A stretch of DNA of 64,000 nt from an uncultured Paracoccaceae bacterium (GTDB taxonomy: Bacteria; Pseudomonadota; Alphaproteobacteria; Rhodobacterales; Rhodobacteraceae). The number at the start of each line of letters is the position of its first letter. Position 1 is the stretch's first letter. The stretch spans positions 1,774,032 to 1,838,031 of the forward strand of contig CANMKS010000001.1 in assembly GCA_947498645.1 (NCBI GenBank), given 5' to 3'. The notes under the pieces are model-generated. The model made no database searches. It was not told where the DNA came from and saw only the letters and a list, made by a program, of their open reading frames with translations. The position numbers and the translations under genes are program-made. Shown here in pieces: positions 8,501 through 15,551 of the stretch.

Positions 8501-8773
8501 CCCAAAGGCCTTCAGATGGTTGGCGCGTTCTGTCAGATCATCGGGAATTTCCGCGATCTCTTTTTTCACCATCCCGTCGCGGGTGGCGTCCAGCATTGCC
8601 TGATAGTCCTGCATCGCATTGACGATGCTGCGCGGGTCATTGGGCCTGCGGAATGACAGGCCTTCCATGGGCGGCAGGTCGGACAAATCGACCGCTGCCT
8701 GGCGGCGCAGTTTTTCAAGTGGGAAGGGGCCGAGGTGCATCGGGCGAGAGCGGTAAGAACGGAGCTTTAACAT
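5588..8773 (-). CDS. Self-sufficient reductive dehalogenase fused to flavin/2Fe-2S reductase
   Basis: A 1061-residue fusion. The N-terminal part (about 1-700) resembles cobalamin-dependent reductive dehalogenases: two ferredoxin-type clusters, C552-C555-C558-C562P and C588...C601-C604-C608P, preceded by two related halves (about 175-270 and 453-545). The C-terminal part (about 745-1061) is a phthalate-dioxygenase-reductase-like module with flavin motif RQYSL (797-801), nucleotide motif LLFGGGIGITP and YTCGP, and a plant-type 2Fe-2S centre C1010, C1015, C1018, C1046. There is no Tat signal, so it is cytosolic. This matches the architecture of the catabolic enzymes NpRdhA (Nitratireductor) and BhbA (Comamonas), which dehalogenate halophenols with NAD(P)H. 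Substrate here is unknown. Candidate catalytic residues Y419/Y420 and R488 are inferred only. An internal ATG at residue 12 is an alternative start. Confidence 0.85.
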   Translation of the reverse strand: MLKLRSYRSRPMHLGPFPLEKLRRQAAVDLSDLPPMEGLSFRRPNDPRSIVNAMQDYQAMLDATRDGMVKKEIAEIPDDLTERANHLKAFGYYCDASMVGICEIPPATRLETPLANPDVDRLADKLRTMQTKTLAAGIDVIMAGLRESMALPPEDCRHHTHALVFLYDHPRAPRTDEPGADWIADALPHRACLRGMETAVTLASYIRTLGYDARAHSMAASDVHLGGLAASAGLVALENGKLLNPFTGDQYGLAAVTTTLAMTPDQPIIAGQTPPGSYQTGLGDHAKSARTRDPYAKRNYADGPHPFETLKRVDEPTTYIDWANVARVPKRANLFARALFGDMGKHVQDATKNGNYVRKSAAAYAFRPSLGAFVLLQDGKAKGAETTDTPANNAANIKSALYFLGVDAVGLSACPDWTYYSHDAAGEPISPYHGNAISMIIDQGHETMEGASGDDWIACAQSMRAYLRFSLLGGVLAQHLRNLGYTARVHSVMDEEVLHPPLLLLAGLGEVSRIGEVILNPFLGPRLKSGVVTTNMPMTHDKPIDFGLQKFCDACNKCARECPSGAITAGPKLMFNGYEIWKSDSQKCTTYRVSQKNGAMCGRCMKTCPWNLEGLFAEAPFRKLAMTVPQAAKTLAALDDKLGKGSINPVKKWWWNLEMEDDGAYRPSRHPVNARDLQTDLDLKFEDQTLAVYPAPLAPPPYPWPAPMDREAGIAAYEAMIPADEHKRRRAKGDAPEHTYTPVQGDAPVIPVIISRAEQMADGVTKYEFSRPDGGDLPPATAGAHIDVVVAPEFFRQYSLSGDPADRSKYQIAVLREDEGRGGSKLMHRIFNEGRRVFISPPINHFPLEETATRTLLFGGGIGITPMIAMAHRLHAIGAEFSLHYCIRSRDTAGFLDDLTNVPWADKVHLHISSEGTRADLAALTSYEPGAHVYTCGPDIFMAAVMAMAEANGFPEDARHLEYFAVPEQPEYENHPFTLALQDGREIPVAADQSASDALLAAGVHVDVKCADGLCGVCKCGVLAGEVEHRDFVLSKAQREGQMILCQSRAKNAGDTIKIDL

Positions 8774-8832
8774 CGGTTGACACCGTCCTTTGCGTGGGGT
8801 CCGGTGTCAATGCACCAACAGCGAGGTTAGCC

Positions 8833-9531
8833 GTGATCAAGGGCATTATTTTTGACAAGGATGGCACGTTGTTCGATTTCAACGCGACATGGGGTGCCTG
8901 GGCGCGCACCATGCTGGAGGCTGAGACGCAGGGCGAGCCGGCATTGTTCGCGCAATTGGCTGATGCCTTGGGGTATGACGTGGCTAACGCACGGTTTTTC
9001 CCTGACAGTTTGGTGATTGCGGCCACCGCCGGGGATGTGGCCGACCGCATCCTGACCGTGCTGCCCGAACTTGAGCGCGGCGCGTTGCTTGACCGGATGA
9101 ACGCAACAACGGCAGAAGTCGAACAGGTCGAGGCGACGCCCCTTGTTGATTACTTTGCGGCACTGCGTCATGGCGGTTTCCAGCTTGGGATTGCGACCAA
9201 TGATGCAGAGATGCCCGCCCGCCGCCATCTGGAGCGTGCAGGCGTCACTGATTACTTTGATTTCATCGCGGGCTATGACAGCGGACATGGTGCCAAGCCG
9301 GATGCAGGGCAGCTATATGCCTTTTGCGATGCCACCGGCCTGACGCCTGATGCCTGCGCCATGGTTGGTGACAGCACGCATGATCTACACGCAGGCCGCG
9401 CGGCGGGTATGCGGACAATTGGTGTTCTGACGGGGCCCGCACCGATCGCGGAGCTTGCCCCTTTGGCGGATGTAGTTCTGCCGTCCATCGCGGAAATCCC
9501 AGACTGGCTGCGCCAACAAACAGGCGTCTGA
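8833..9531 (+). CDS. HAD-family phosphatase (phosphoglycolate phosphatase-like)
   Basis: A 232-residue haloacid-dehalogenase-superfamily hydrolase. Motif I is FDKDGTLFD near the N-terminus, motif II is the GIATND segment, motif III the Lys of HGAKPD, and motif IV MVGDSTHD. A helical cap domain lies between motifs I and II, as in phosphoglycolate phosphatases and related sugar-phosphate phosphatases. The GTG start at 8833 is chosen because GAGG lies six bases before it and the protein then begins at the motif I strand; the frame is open further upstream without homology. It diverges from the dehalogenase gene with a 59-base gap. The HAD name does not by itself mean it acts on haloacids. Confidence 0.85.
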   Translation: MIKGIIFDKDGTLFDFNATWGAWARTMLEAETQGEPALFAQLADALGYDVANARFFPDSLVIAATAGDVADRILTVLPELERGALLDRMNATTAEVEQVEATPLVDYFAALRHGGFQLGIATNDAEMPARRHLERAGVTDYFDFIAGYDSGHGAKPDAGQLYAFCDATGLTPDACAMVGDSTHDLHAGRAAGMRTIGVLTGPAPIAELAPLADVVLPSIAEIPDWLRQQTGV

Positions 9532-9539
9532 TCCTGTTT

Positions 9540-9559
9540 CCGACAGTGAATGTCGGTTT
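9540..9559 (+). terminator. Weak hairpin terminator after HAD gene
   Basis: CCGACA (9540-9545) pairs with TGTCGG (9551-9556) across a five-base loop, followed by only three T. It sits 8 bases after the HAD gene stop and before the MttB-like gene. The short T run makes termination efficiency doubtful. Confidence 0.4.
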
Positions 9560-9620
9560 CCCGTCATACTGCCGGGCTGACCTTTGCCATCCTTGAACGT
9601 GGTAGCGTAAGGAATTGACG

Positions 9621-11180
9621 ATGGTGGACACAGGCAAACCACGGCGGCGCGGGGGCGGACGTGCAGGGGCGGCGACGCGGCGCGGCACAGCCGTGATCGA
9701 ACAGATGCCATGGCGGTTGCCGGTCAACACCGACCGCCCGACAGAACCACTGGATGACGACGGTGTGCAGGCCATCCACAATGGTGCAATGCGCATTCTT
9801 GAGGATATCGGCATCGAGTTCCTGAACGAGGAAGCGCTGGCGCTGTTCAGGCAGGCCGGTTGCACGGTGAACGGCACCAATGTGCGGATGGGCCGCGACT
9901 GGGTGATGGAAATGCTGGGCGCGGCGCCTGCGCAATTCGACATCACACCACGCAACCCCGAAAAGAGGATCACGATAGGCGGCAAACATATCCTGTTCGG
10001 GAATGTATCTTCGCCCCCGAATTACTTTGATATGGAAATCGGCAAAAAGGTGTCCGGCACCCGCGCCCAATGCGCAAACCTGTTGCGTCTGACCCAGTAT
10101 TTTAACTGCATCCATTTTGCGGGCGGCTATCCCGTGGAACCGGTGGATGTGCATGCCTCTGTCCGCCATCTTGACGTGGTTTACGACAAGATGGTCCTGA
10201 CCGACAAAGTGGCCCACGCCTATTCATTGGGCAAAGAGCGGGTCGAGGATGTGATGGAGATGGTCAAGATCGCCGGTGGCCTGAGTGAAGAGCAGTTCGC
10301 ATCCAAACCGCACATGTACACCAACATCAACTCTACCTCGCCGCTGAAACATGATGTGCCGATGATTGACGGCTGTTTGCGTTGCGTGCGCCGCGGGCAG
10401 GCGGTTGTCGTAACGCCCTTTACGCTGGCCGGTGCGATGGCCCCCGTGACGATGAGCGGGGCCGTAACCCTGTCCATTGCAGAGGCGATCAGCGCGATTG
10501 CATTGTTCCAATATGTCCGCCCCGGTGCGGCCTGTGTGATTGGCACTTTTACCAGCAATGTTGACATGAAATCGGGCGCACCTGCCTTTGGCACGCCTGA
10601 ATACATGCGCGCGACGCAGATGACGGGCCAGATGGCGCGGTTCTACGGCCTGCCGATGCGATCGTCCGGCGTTTGCGCGGCCAATGTCCCTGATGGGCAG
10701 GCGATGTGGGAGACATCAAATTCGCTCTGGGCTGCGGTTCAGTCGGGCACAAATGTCGTCTATCACGCTGCCGGTTGGCTTGAGGGCGGGTTGATCGCCA
10801 GCCCTGAAAAATTTGTGATGGATTGCGAAGTTCTGCAAATGATCCAGCGGTACATGGAGCCCGAGGTGGTAGCCACCGGCCCCGATGATATCGCGATTGA
10901 AGCAATCAAGGAGGTTGGACCTAACGGTCATTTCTTTGGGGTCGAACATACTCAGGAACGCTATGAGGAGGCGTTCTATCAGCCCTTCCTGTCGGACTGG
11001 CGCAACTTTGAAGCCTGGGAAGTCGCAGGCGGCGTCTGGACGGCAGAGCGCGCGCATCACAGGTTCAAGGACATTATCGCCCAGTTCGAAGAGCCACCGA
11101 TGGACGAAGGCATCAAGGAAGAGCTCACCGCCTTTGTTGACCGGCGCAAGGCCGAAGGCGGTGCGCCCACAGATTTCTGA
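9621..11180 (+). CDS. MttB-family (non-pyrrolysine) corrinoid methyltransferase homologue
   Basis: A 519-residue protein of the trimethylamine methyltransferase MttB superfamily (COG5598). After an Arg/Gly-rich N-terminus, recognisable segments include ILEDIGIEFLNEEALALF, the NSTSPL region, and MWETSNSLWAAVQSG. The frame has no in-frame amber codon, so there is no pyrrolysine; this is the branch that contains the glycine betaine methyltransferase MtgB of Desulfitobacterium. Such enzymes move a methyl group from a quaternary amine to a corrinoid protein, but no corrinoid protein or methyltransferase partner gene is adjacent. The ATG at 9621 follows AAGGA; a TTG six bases earlier is less likely. 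Its stop abuts the znuA stop. Substrate is unknown. Confidence 0.85.
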   Translation: MVDTGKPRRRGGGRAGAATRRGTAVIEQMPWRLPVNTDRPTEPLDDDGVQAIHNGAMRILEDIGIEFLNEEALALFRQAGCTVNGTNVRMGRDWVMEMLGAAPAQFDITPRNPEKRITIGGKHILFGNVSSPPNYFDMEIGKKVSGTRAQCANLLRLTQYFNCIHFAGGYPVEPVDVHASVRHLDVVYDKMVLTDKVAHAYSLGKERVEDVMEMVKIAGGLSEEQFASKPHMYTNINSTSPLKHDVPMIDGCLRCVRRGQAVVVTPFTLAGAMAPVTMSGAVTLSIAEAISAIALFQYVRPGAACVIGTFTSNVDMKSGAPAFGTPEYMRATQMTGQMARFYGLPMRSSGVCAANVPDGQAMWETSNSLWAAVQSGTNVVYHAAGWLEGGLIASPEKFVMDCEVLQMIQRYMEPEVVATGPDDIAIEAIKEVGPNGHFFGVEHTQERYEEAFYQPFLSDWRNFEAWEVAGGVWTAERAHHRFKDIIAQFEEPPMDEGIKEELTAFVDRRKAEGGAPTDF

Positions 11181-12113
11181 TCACTCTGTCAGGCAGCTTT
11201 CAAACGCCGTGCCAAGACGCTCCATCAGATCCGTGTAAAGCGCCGGGCCTGCTGTCAGTCCGACGCCAATTGCATCCAGTCTGGCGGTGTTGGCGTTGGT
11301 GCCCTCTGTCAGGATGGCCGCCCAGCGATCACCAATTGCGCGGTCGCTGAAGACGCAAACGATCCCCTCGGCAGTCATTTGATCACGCAGGGCAGAGACC
11401 TGCGCAGGCCCCGGTGTGCGTGCATCCACATCGGCCAATGCACCAACGGCTGTCAGGCCGTAATGCGCCTCAAAATACTGATAACCGTCATGTGGCAGGA
11501 TATAGTTTTGCCCTGCCAGCGGTGTCAGGCGCGCGGTCAGCGTGGCATCAAGTGCGGCGATGCTGGTCTGCGCGGCGTTGGCGTTGGCCTGATAGGTTGC
11601 TGCATTGTCGGGGTCGATCTCGGACAGGGCTGTTGCGATAAGCCCCAACCAAACCTGAGCAATGTCAGGGTCGCCCCATGCATGGGGGTCAAAGTCGCCG
11701 TGGTCATGTGCGTCATGCTTTTCATCATGTCCATCCTCGTCGTGCCCATGATCGTCCTCGGCGCCGATCTCTTTCAGGTCACGGGTTTCAAGCGTCTCCC
11801 ATCCGTCTGTTTCCAGCAGCTCAAGCTGCGTGGCGGACGGGGCAAGGATCTCCAGCGGTTCTTCCAGCCAAGGCGTCAGCCCGTGACCCACCCAGATCAC
11901 CAGTGCCGCATCGCCCAAACGATCCGCATCGCTGGGCCGTAGGGCAAAGTCATGCGGGTCAGCGCCGGGGGGCAGCAACAGATCCGGCGTGCCCAGATCG
12001 CCCATCACTTGCGCGGTCAGACTGTGGATCGGGGCGATATCTGTTATCACCTTCGGGGCCTCAGCATAGGCCGTCAACGGGAGCAGCGTGAATGAAGCGA
12101 TGTAGCGAATCAT
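11181..12113 (-). CDS. znuA: Zinc ABC transporter substrate-binding protein
   Basis: A 310-residue periplasmic zinc-binding protein of cluster A-I. It begins with a signal peptide (MIRYIASFTLLPLTAYA, cleavage before EAP). Likely Zn ligands are His in ADPHDF (H54), His in DPHAWGDP (H144) and His in LPHDGY. Between about residues 119 and 145 is the His/Asp-rich loop typical of ZnuA. The start at 12113 places the signal peptide at the N-terminus; the frame extends 20 codons further upstream without sense. It diverges from zur with 69 bases between them, which contain a palindromic candidate Zur box. Confidence 0.95.
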   Translation of the reverse strand: MIRYIASFTLLPLTAYAEAPKVITDIAPIHSLTAQVMGDLGTPDLLLPPGADPHDFALRPSDADRLGDAALVIWVGHGLTPWLEEPLEILAPSATQLELLETDGWETLETRDLKEIGAEDDHGHDEDGHDEKHDAHDHGDFDPHAWGDPDIAQVWLGLIATALSEIDPDNAATYQANANAAQTSIAALDATLTARLTPLAGQNYILPHDGYQYFEAHYGLTAVGALADVDARTPGPAQVSALRDQMTAEGIVCVFSDRAIGDRWAAILTEGTNANTARLDAIGVGLTAGPALYTDLMERLGTAFESCLTE

Positions 12114-12155
12114 AATTGGGTCCTTGTCCTTTGGGAGCGCTGATCCTATAGTTCG

Positions 12156-12169
12156 TATGTTATAACATA
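12156..12169. promoter_or_regulatory. Candidate Zur box between znuA and zur
   Basis: TATGTTATAACATA is a perfect 14-base palindrome in the intergenic space of the divergent znuA and zur-znuC-znuB genes. Fur-family repressors bind AT-rich palindromes of this kind, and Zur boxes with GTTATA/TATAAC cores are known in alphaproteobacteria. One Zur dimer here could repress both directions when zinc is abundant. Binding itself is inferred. Confidence 0.8.
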
Positions 12170-12182
12170 ACAAGAGCTACCT

Positions 12183-12662
12183 ATGCCGCACGACACCCTT
12201 GGTTTCACCACGCATGATCACGCTGTCTGCATTCGGTCCGCGCTTTCGGCCGCGGATGCCGCATGTGCTGCGCGGTCCGTCCAACTGACCCCCGTGCGCC
12301 GCCGTGTGCTGGAAATCCTGCTGGAAAGTCATGCCGCCATGGGGGCCTATGATGTGCTGGCCCGGCTGGATGCCGAAGGGCTTGGTTCCAAACCGCCCGT
12401 TGCCTATCGGGCGCTGACCTTTCTTGTGGAACAGGGCTTTGTGCATCGGATTGAGCGCCTCAACGCCTTCATCGCCTGTATGCATCCCGGTGCAGCCCAT
12501 GATCCGGCTTTCATGATTTGCCGCAGTTGTGGTGTTGTTGCTGAAGCGCAGGTTGAGGCGGCACTGGGCCAAACGGCCAGCCAAAACGGGTTCAAGGTTG
12601 AACAGACGGTAATCGAAGCCGAAGGCCTGTGCCCGCACTGCCAGCCGGAGGCCAAGGCATGA
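12183..12662 (+). CDS. zur: Zinc-responsive Fur-family repressor
   Basis: A 159-residue Fur-family protein. The winged-helix DNA-binding part covers about residues 30-90 (VQLTPVRRRVLEILLES, then VAYRALTFLVEQGFVHRIE). The C-terminal dimerisation part has the structural zinc pairs CRSCG and CPHC and a His-containing AAHDPAFMIC segment. Genomic position, as first gene of a zur-znuC-znuB operon diverging from znuA, fixes the assignment as Zur rather than Fur or PerR. Its stop overlaps the znuC start (ATGA), so the regulator is co-translated with the transporter and probably autoregulated. Confidence 0.95.
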   Translation: MPHDTLGFTTHDHAVCIRSALSAADAACAARSVQLTPVRRRVLEILLESHAAMGAYDVLARLDAEGLGSKPPVAYRALTFLVEQGFVHRIERLNAFIACMHPGAAHDPAFMICRSCGVVAEAQVEAALGQTASQNGFKVEQTVIEAEGLCPHCQPEAKA

Positions 12663-13411
12663 CTCTGATCGAAGCGCGCAACATAGATTTTGGGCATGGC
12701 GGCCAGACCGTGCTGCACAGGGTGAGCCTGTCGCTGGAGCGCGGCGAGATCGTCACGATTGTCGGGCCAAACGGCTCTGGCAAGTCAACGCTGCTGCGGG
12801 TTCTGATCGGGGCTTTGAAGCCCCGCAAGGGCACAATCACACGCGCGGCAGGGCTGCGCGTCGGCTATGTCCCGCAAAAGCTGCATATTGATCCAACCCT
12901 GCCTATTACCGTGCGGCGTTTTCTGAATCTGCCAAAGGCGGTTGATGGCGCTACCGCCGAAGAGGCCTTGGTCAAGGCGGGCGTCGCCGGACTGTCCGAG
13001 CGGCAGATGGCGTCGCTTTCCGGTGGGCAGTTCCAGCGGGTGCTGCTGGCGCGGGCGATTTTGGGCAAACCGGATGTGCTGATGCTGGATGAGGCAACGC
13101 AGGGTTTGGACCAGCCGGGCTCTGCTGCCTTCTATCGCCAGATTGACGCAGTGCGCCGCGATCTGGGGTGTGCCGTCCTGATGGTCAGTCACGAACTGCA
13201 CGTCGTGATGAGCGCGTCGGACAGGGTGATTTGCCTCAACGGGCATATTTGTTGCGAAGGCACGCCCGAGGTTGTCTCGGCCGCGCCGGCCTATCGGGAA
13301 CTGTTCGGCACGGGGACCGGGGGTGCGCTGGCGCTGTACCGGCATGATCACGACCATGCGCACGACCATGACCATGATCATACGCATCACCAGCACGAGG
13401 CAGCCGAATAA
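12659..13411 (+). CDS. znuC: Zinc ABC transporter ATP-binding protein with His-rich tail
   Basis: A 250-residue ABC ATPase with Walker A GPNGSGKST, signature LSGGQFQRV, Walker B DVLMLDEATQGLD and the switch His in MVSHELH. It powers zinc import with ZnuA and ZnuB. The last about 26 residues are a His/Asp-rich tail with a repeated His-Asp pattern, which would bind several zinc ions at the cytosolic face; this resembles tails in some ZnuC proteins. Start ATG at 12659 overlaps the zur stop and the stop overlaps the znuB start by one base. Confidence 0.95.
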   Translation: MTLIEARNIDFGHGGQTVLHRVSLSLERGEIVTIVGPNGSGKSTLLRVLIGALKPRKGTITRAAGLRVGYVPQKLHIDPTLPITVRRFLNLPKAVDGATAEEALVKAGVAGLSERQMASLSGGQFQRVLLARAILGKPDVLMLDEATQGLDQPGSAAFYRQIDAVRRDLGCAVLMVSHELHVVMSASDRVICLNGHICCEGTPEVVSAAPAYRELFGTGTGGALALYRHDHDHAHDHDHDHTHHQHEAAE

Positions 13412-14205
13412 TGTTGGACGATTTTCTGGTACGCGCCGCACTGGCCGGTGTGGGCACGGCGATGGCTGCGGGGCTGTTGGGGTGTTTTGTTGTCTGGCGG
13501 CGGATGGCCTATTTTGGCGATGCAACGGCGCATGCGGCCGTATTGGGTGTGGCGCTGGCGCTGCTCTTTGGCACATCGATCACGCTGGGCGTTGGCGTCG
13601 TTGCCTTGGCGATGGCTTTGTTGATCCACGGGCTTAGCGGGCAGGGCACGTCAGTTGATACAATGCTGGGTGTGCTGGCGCATGGCGCGCTGGCGCTGGG
13701 CTTGGTTGCCGTGACCCTGATACCGGGGCAACGCATTGATCTGGATGCCTATCTGTTTGGTGATGTGTTGAGTGTCACGCGGATGGATCTGGCCGTGATC
13801 TGGGGCGGCGGTGCCGTTGTCGTGGCGATCCTGTGGTGGCAGTGGCAGGCAATGCTGACGGCGACGCTCAGCCCCGATCTGGCCTATGCGGCCGATCTCA
13901 ACCCGCGCCGCGCGCAGCTGATCCTGACACTGCTTTTGGCTGCGGTCGTGGCGGTTGCGATCAAGGTTGTGGGGGCTTTGCTGATCACGGCGCTGCTGAT
14001 CATTCCTGCGGCTTCGGCGCGCAGCTATGCCTCCACGCCTGAACGGATGGCGTTGCTATCCATGGCCATCGGTGCGCTTTCGGCGATTGCGGGATTGCGG
14101 CTTGCGGTGATCCTCGATGTGCCGGTAGGGCCCGCGATCATCTGCGTGGCCGTTGCGGTTTTTGCGGTCAGCGCCTTGGGGCGGACTTTGCGCCAGCTAA
14201 CCTAG
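13411..14205 (+). CDS. znuB: Zinc ABC transporter permease
   Basis: A 264-residue integral membrane protein of the ABC-3 family, with about eight hydrophobic helices and the family segment [17 protein letters not shown] plus the late [17 protein letters not shown] motif. It forms the zinc channel of ZnuABC. The ATG uses the last A of the znuC stop (TAATG), indicating translational coupling. Its end overlaps the convergent dtd gene by 4 bases. Confidence 0.95.
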   Translation: MLDDFLVRAALAGVGTAMAAGLLGCFVVWRRMAYFGDATAHAAVLGVALALLFGTSITLGVGVVALAMALLIHGLSGQGTSVDTMLGVLAHGALALGLVAVTLIPGQRIDLDAYLFGDVLSVTRMDLAVIWGGGAVVVAILWWQWQAMLTATLSPDLAYAADLNPRRAQLILTLLLAAVVAVAIKVVGALLITALLIIPAASARSYASTPERMALLSMAIGALSAIAGLRLAVILDVPVGPAIICVAVAVFAVSALGRTLRQLT

Positions 14206-14639
14206 ACGTCCAGCCAGATGGTGACAGGGCCGTCATTGATCAGGCTGACGGCCATATCTGCCCCGAATGACCCGGTGGCGGTGGGAATGCCCAAGGCATC
14301 TATATCCCGTATAAATTGCTCATAAAGCGCGCGGCCGACGTCGGGCTTGGCCGCTTGCGAAAATCCCGGTCTGTTGCCGCGCGACGTATCAGCGGCCAAG
14401 GTGAACTGGCTGACAATCAAAGCGGCACCCCCGAAATCAACCAATGACCGGTTCATCTTGCCCGCCTCATCGGTAAAGATGCGCAGCTTGCTGATCTTGG
14501 CAGCCAACGCTGCGGATTTGGCAGGGTCGTCCCCCTCCATCGCACAGACGAGGATCAGCAGGCCTACGCCGATCTCTCCGATCACTGCGCCGTCAACCGT
14601 GACAGAAGCCTCTTTCACTCGTTGGATTAGGGCCCTCAC
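14202..14639 (-). CDS. dtd: D-aminoacyl-tRNA deacylase
   Basis: A 145-residue protein with the DTD family motifs: N-terminal [13 protein letters not shown], the substrate-screening [17 protein letters not shown] segment and the C-terminal [11 protein letters not shown] carrying the Gly-cisPro type active-site loop (NDGPVT). It removes D-amino acids mischarged on tRNA. It overlaps the PfkB kinase gene upstream by 4 bases (ATGA), so it is the last gene of a long minus-strand run, and it converges on znuB. Confidence 0.95.
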   Translation of the reverse strand: MRALIQRVKEASVTVDGAVIGEIGVGLLILVCAMEGDDPAKSAALAAKISKLRIFTDEAGKMNRSLVDFGGAALIVSQFTLAADTSRGNRPGFSQAAKPDVGRALYEQFIRDIDALGIPTATGSFGADMAVSLINDGPVTIWLDV

Positions 14640-15532
14640 AGCTCTGACGTCCAGGGGGGATTGGCACCAGCACGGCTGACCGTGATGGCCGCCACTTTGG
14701 CCCCAAAGGCCGCAGCGGCGGGCAGATCACCGGACGCAAGGCTTGCCTTGGTCAGATGTCCGGTTTTGTGCAAATGCGCGAGGAAACCCGCACTGAACGT
14801 ATCACCAGCGCCAACTGTGTCCACGACCGTGGCCTTTTGCGCGGGCACGTCGATCCTTTCGGCCTGTGTCACAACACTGACGCCCTCACTGCCACGGGTG
14901 AGCAGGATGACCTGCGCACCGGTCTGTGCCAACAGCGCCGGCGCATCTGTATTTCCCGTGATCCATTCCAGATCTTCGTCGGATGTCTTGATGATATCTG
15001 CGGCACCCAGCATCCGGGCCAGACGCGCGCGATAGGCGTCTTCATCAGTAATAAATGACGGGCGGATATTCGGGTCGATCATCGTCAGCCGCTGCGGCGC
15101 CTCACGCAGCATCAGCGCTTCATAGGCCGCGCCACAAGGCTCAACAACAAGGCTGATGCCGCCAAAGAACAGTGCATCAGCGGTCACATTGGGCAGGTCA
15201 GCGGGGGTAAGCATCCGACCGGCTGTGTTTTCATCATAAAACGCATAGGACGCATGGCCATCGGTCAATTTCACAAAGGCCAGCGTTGTGTGGCGGTCAG
15301 AGATGGCGGCGGGGGTGCTGTCCACCTTGGAGGTGGCCAACCCATCGCGCAGCACATCACCGAATAGATCAGACGAGAGGCCAGAGAAGAACTGGACCGG
15401 TGCATCCAGACGCCCAAGTGCAATGGCCGTGTTGTAAACGGACCCACCGGCGTGTGGCGCAAAGGCGCTTTCACCCGTCGCCGTTTCGCGCGGCAACATG
15501 TCGATCAGGGCTTCACCACAGCACAGGATCAT
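14636..15532 (-). CDS. PfkB-family sugar kinase, probable fructokinase
   Basis: A 298-residue ribokinase/PfkB-fold kinase. The N-terminus [16 protein letters not shown] is fructokinase-like, followed by [16 protein letters not shown] (sugar-binding di-Gly) and the C-terminal catalytic signature [17 protein letters not shown], whose Asp is the catalytic base. It should phosphorylate fructose or a related sugar in the cytosol. The start at 15532 is supported by AAAGGAG; earlier codons in frame lack similarity. The stop overlaps dtd. No sugar transporter is adjacent, so the substrate is inferred from sequence only. Confidence 0.85.
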   Translation of the reverse strand: MILCCGEALIDMLPRETATGESAFAPHAGGSVYNTAIALGRLDAPVQFFSGLSSDLFGDVLRDGLATSKVDSTPAAISDRHTTLAFVKLTDGHASYAFYDENTAGRMLTPADLPNVTADALFFGGISLVVEPCGAAYEALMLREAPQRLTMIDPNIRPSFITDEDAYRARLARMLGAADIIKTSDEDLEWITGNTDAPALLAQTGAQVILLTRGSEGVSVVTQAERIDVPAQKATVVDTVGAGDTFSAGFLAHLHKTGHLTKASLASGDLPAAAAFGAKVAAITVSRAGANPPWTSEL

Positions 15533-15551
15533 CGCGGGCTCTCCTTTGGAA

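Noticed and set aside
6542..8656. Two long plus-strand frames (345 and 308 residues) across the dehalogenase gene
   Set aside because: Both mirror the dehalogenase codons on the other strand and lack any recognised motif, whereas the minus-strand frame has complete cluster and flavin motifs.
8833..9531. HAD protein as a haloacid dehalogenase partner of the reductive dehalogenase
   Set aside because: Its cap and motifs fit phosphatases (MVGDSTHD, HGAKPD), and the superfamily name alone gives no reason to link it to halogen removal.
9621..11180. Possible pyrrolysine in the MttB homologue
   Set aside because: The frame has no in-frame TAG before its end and needs no read-through; it belongs to the non-pyrrolysine group.
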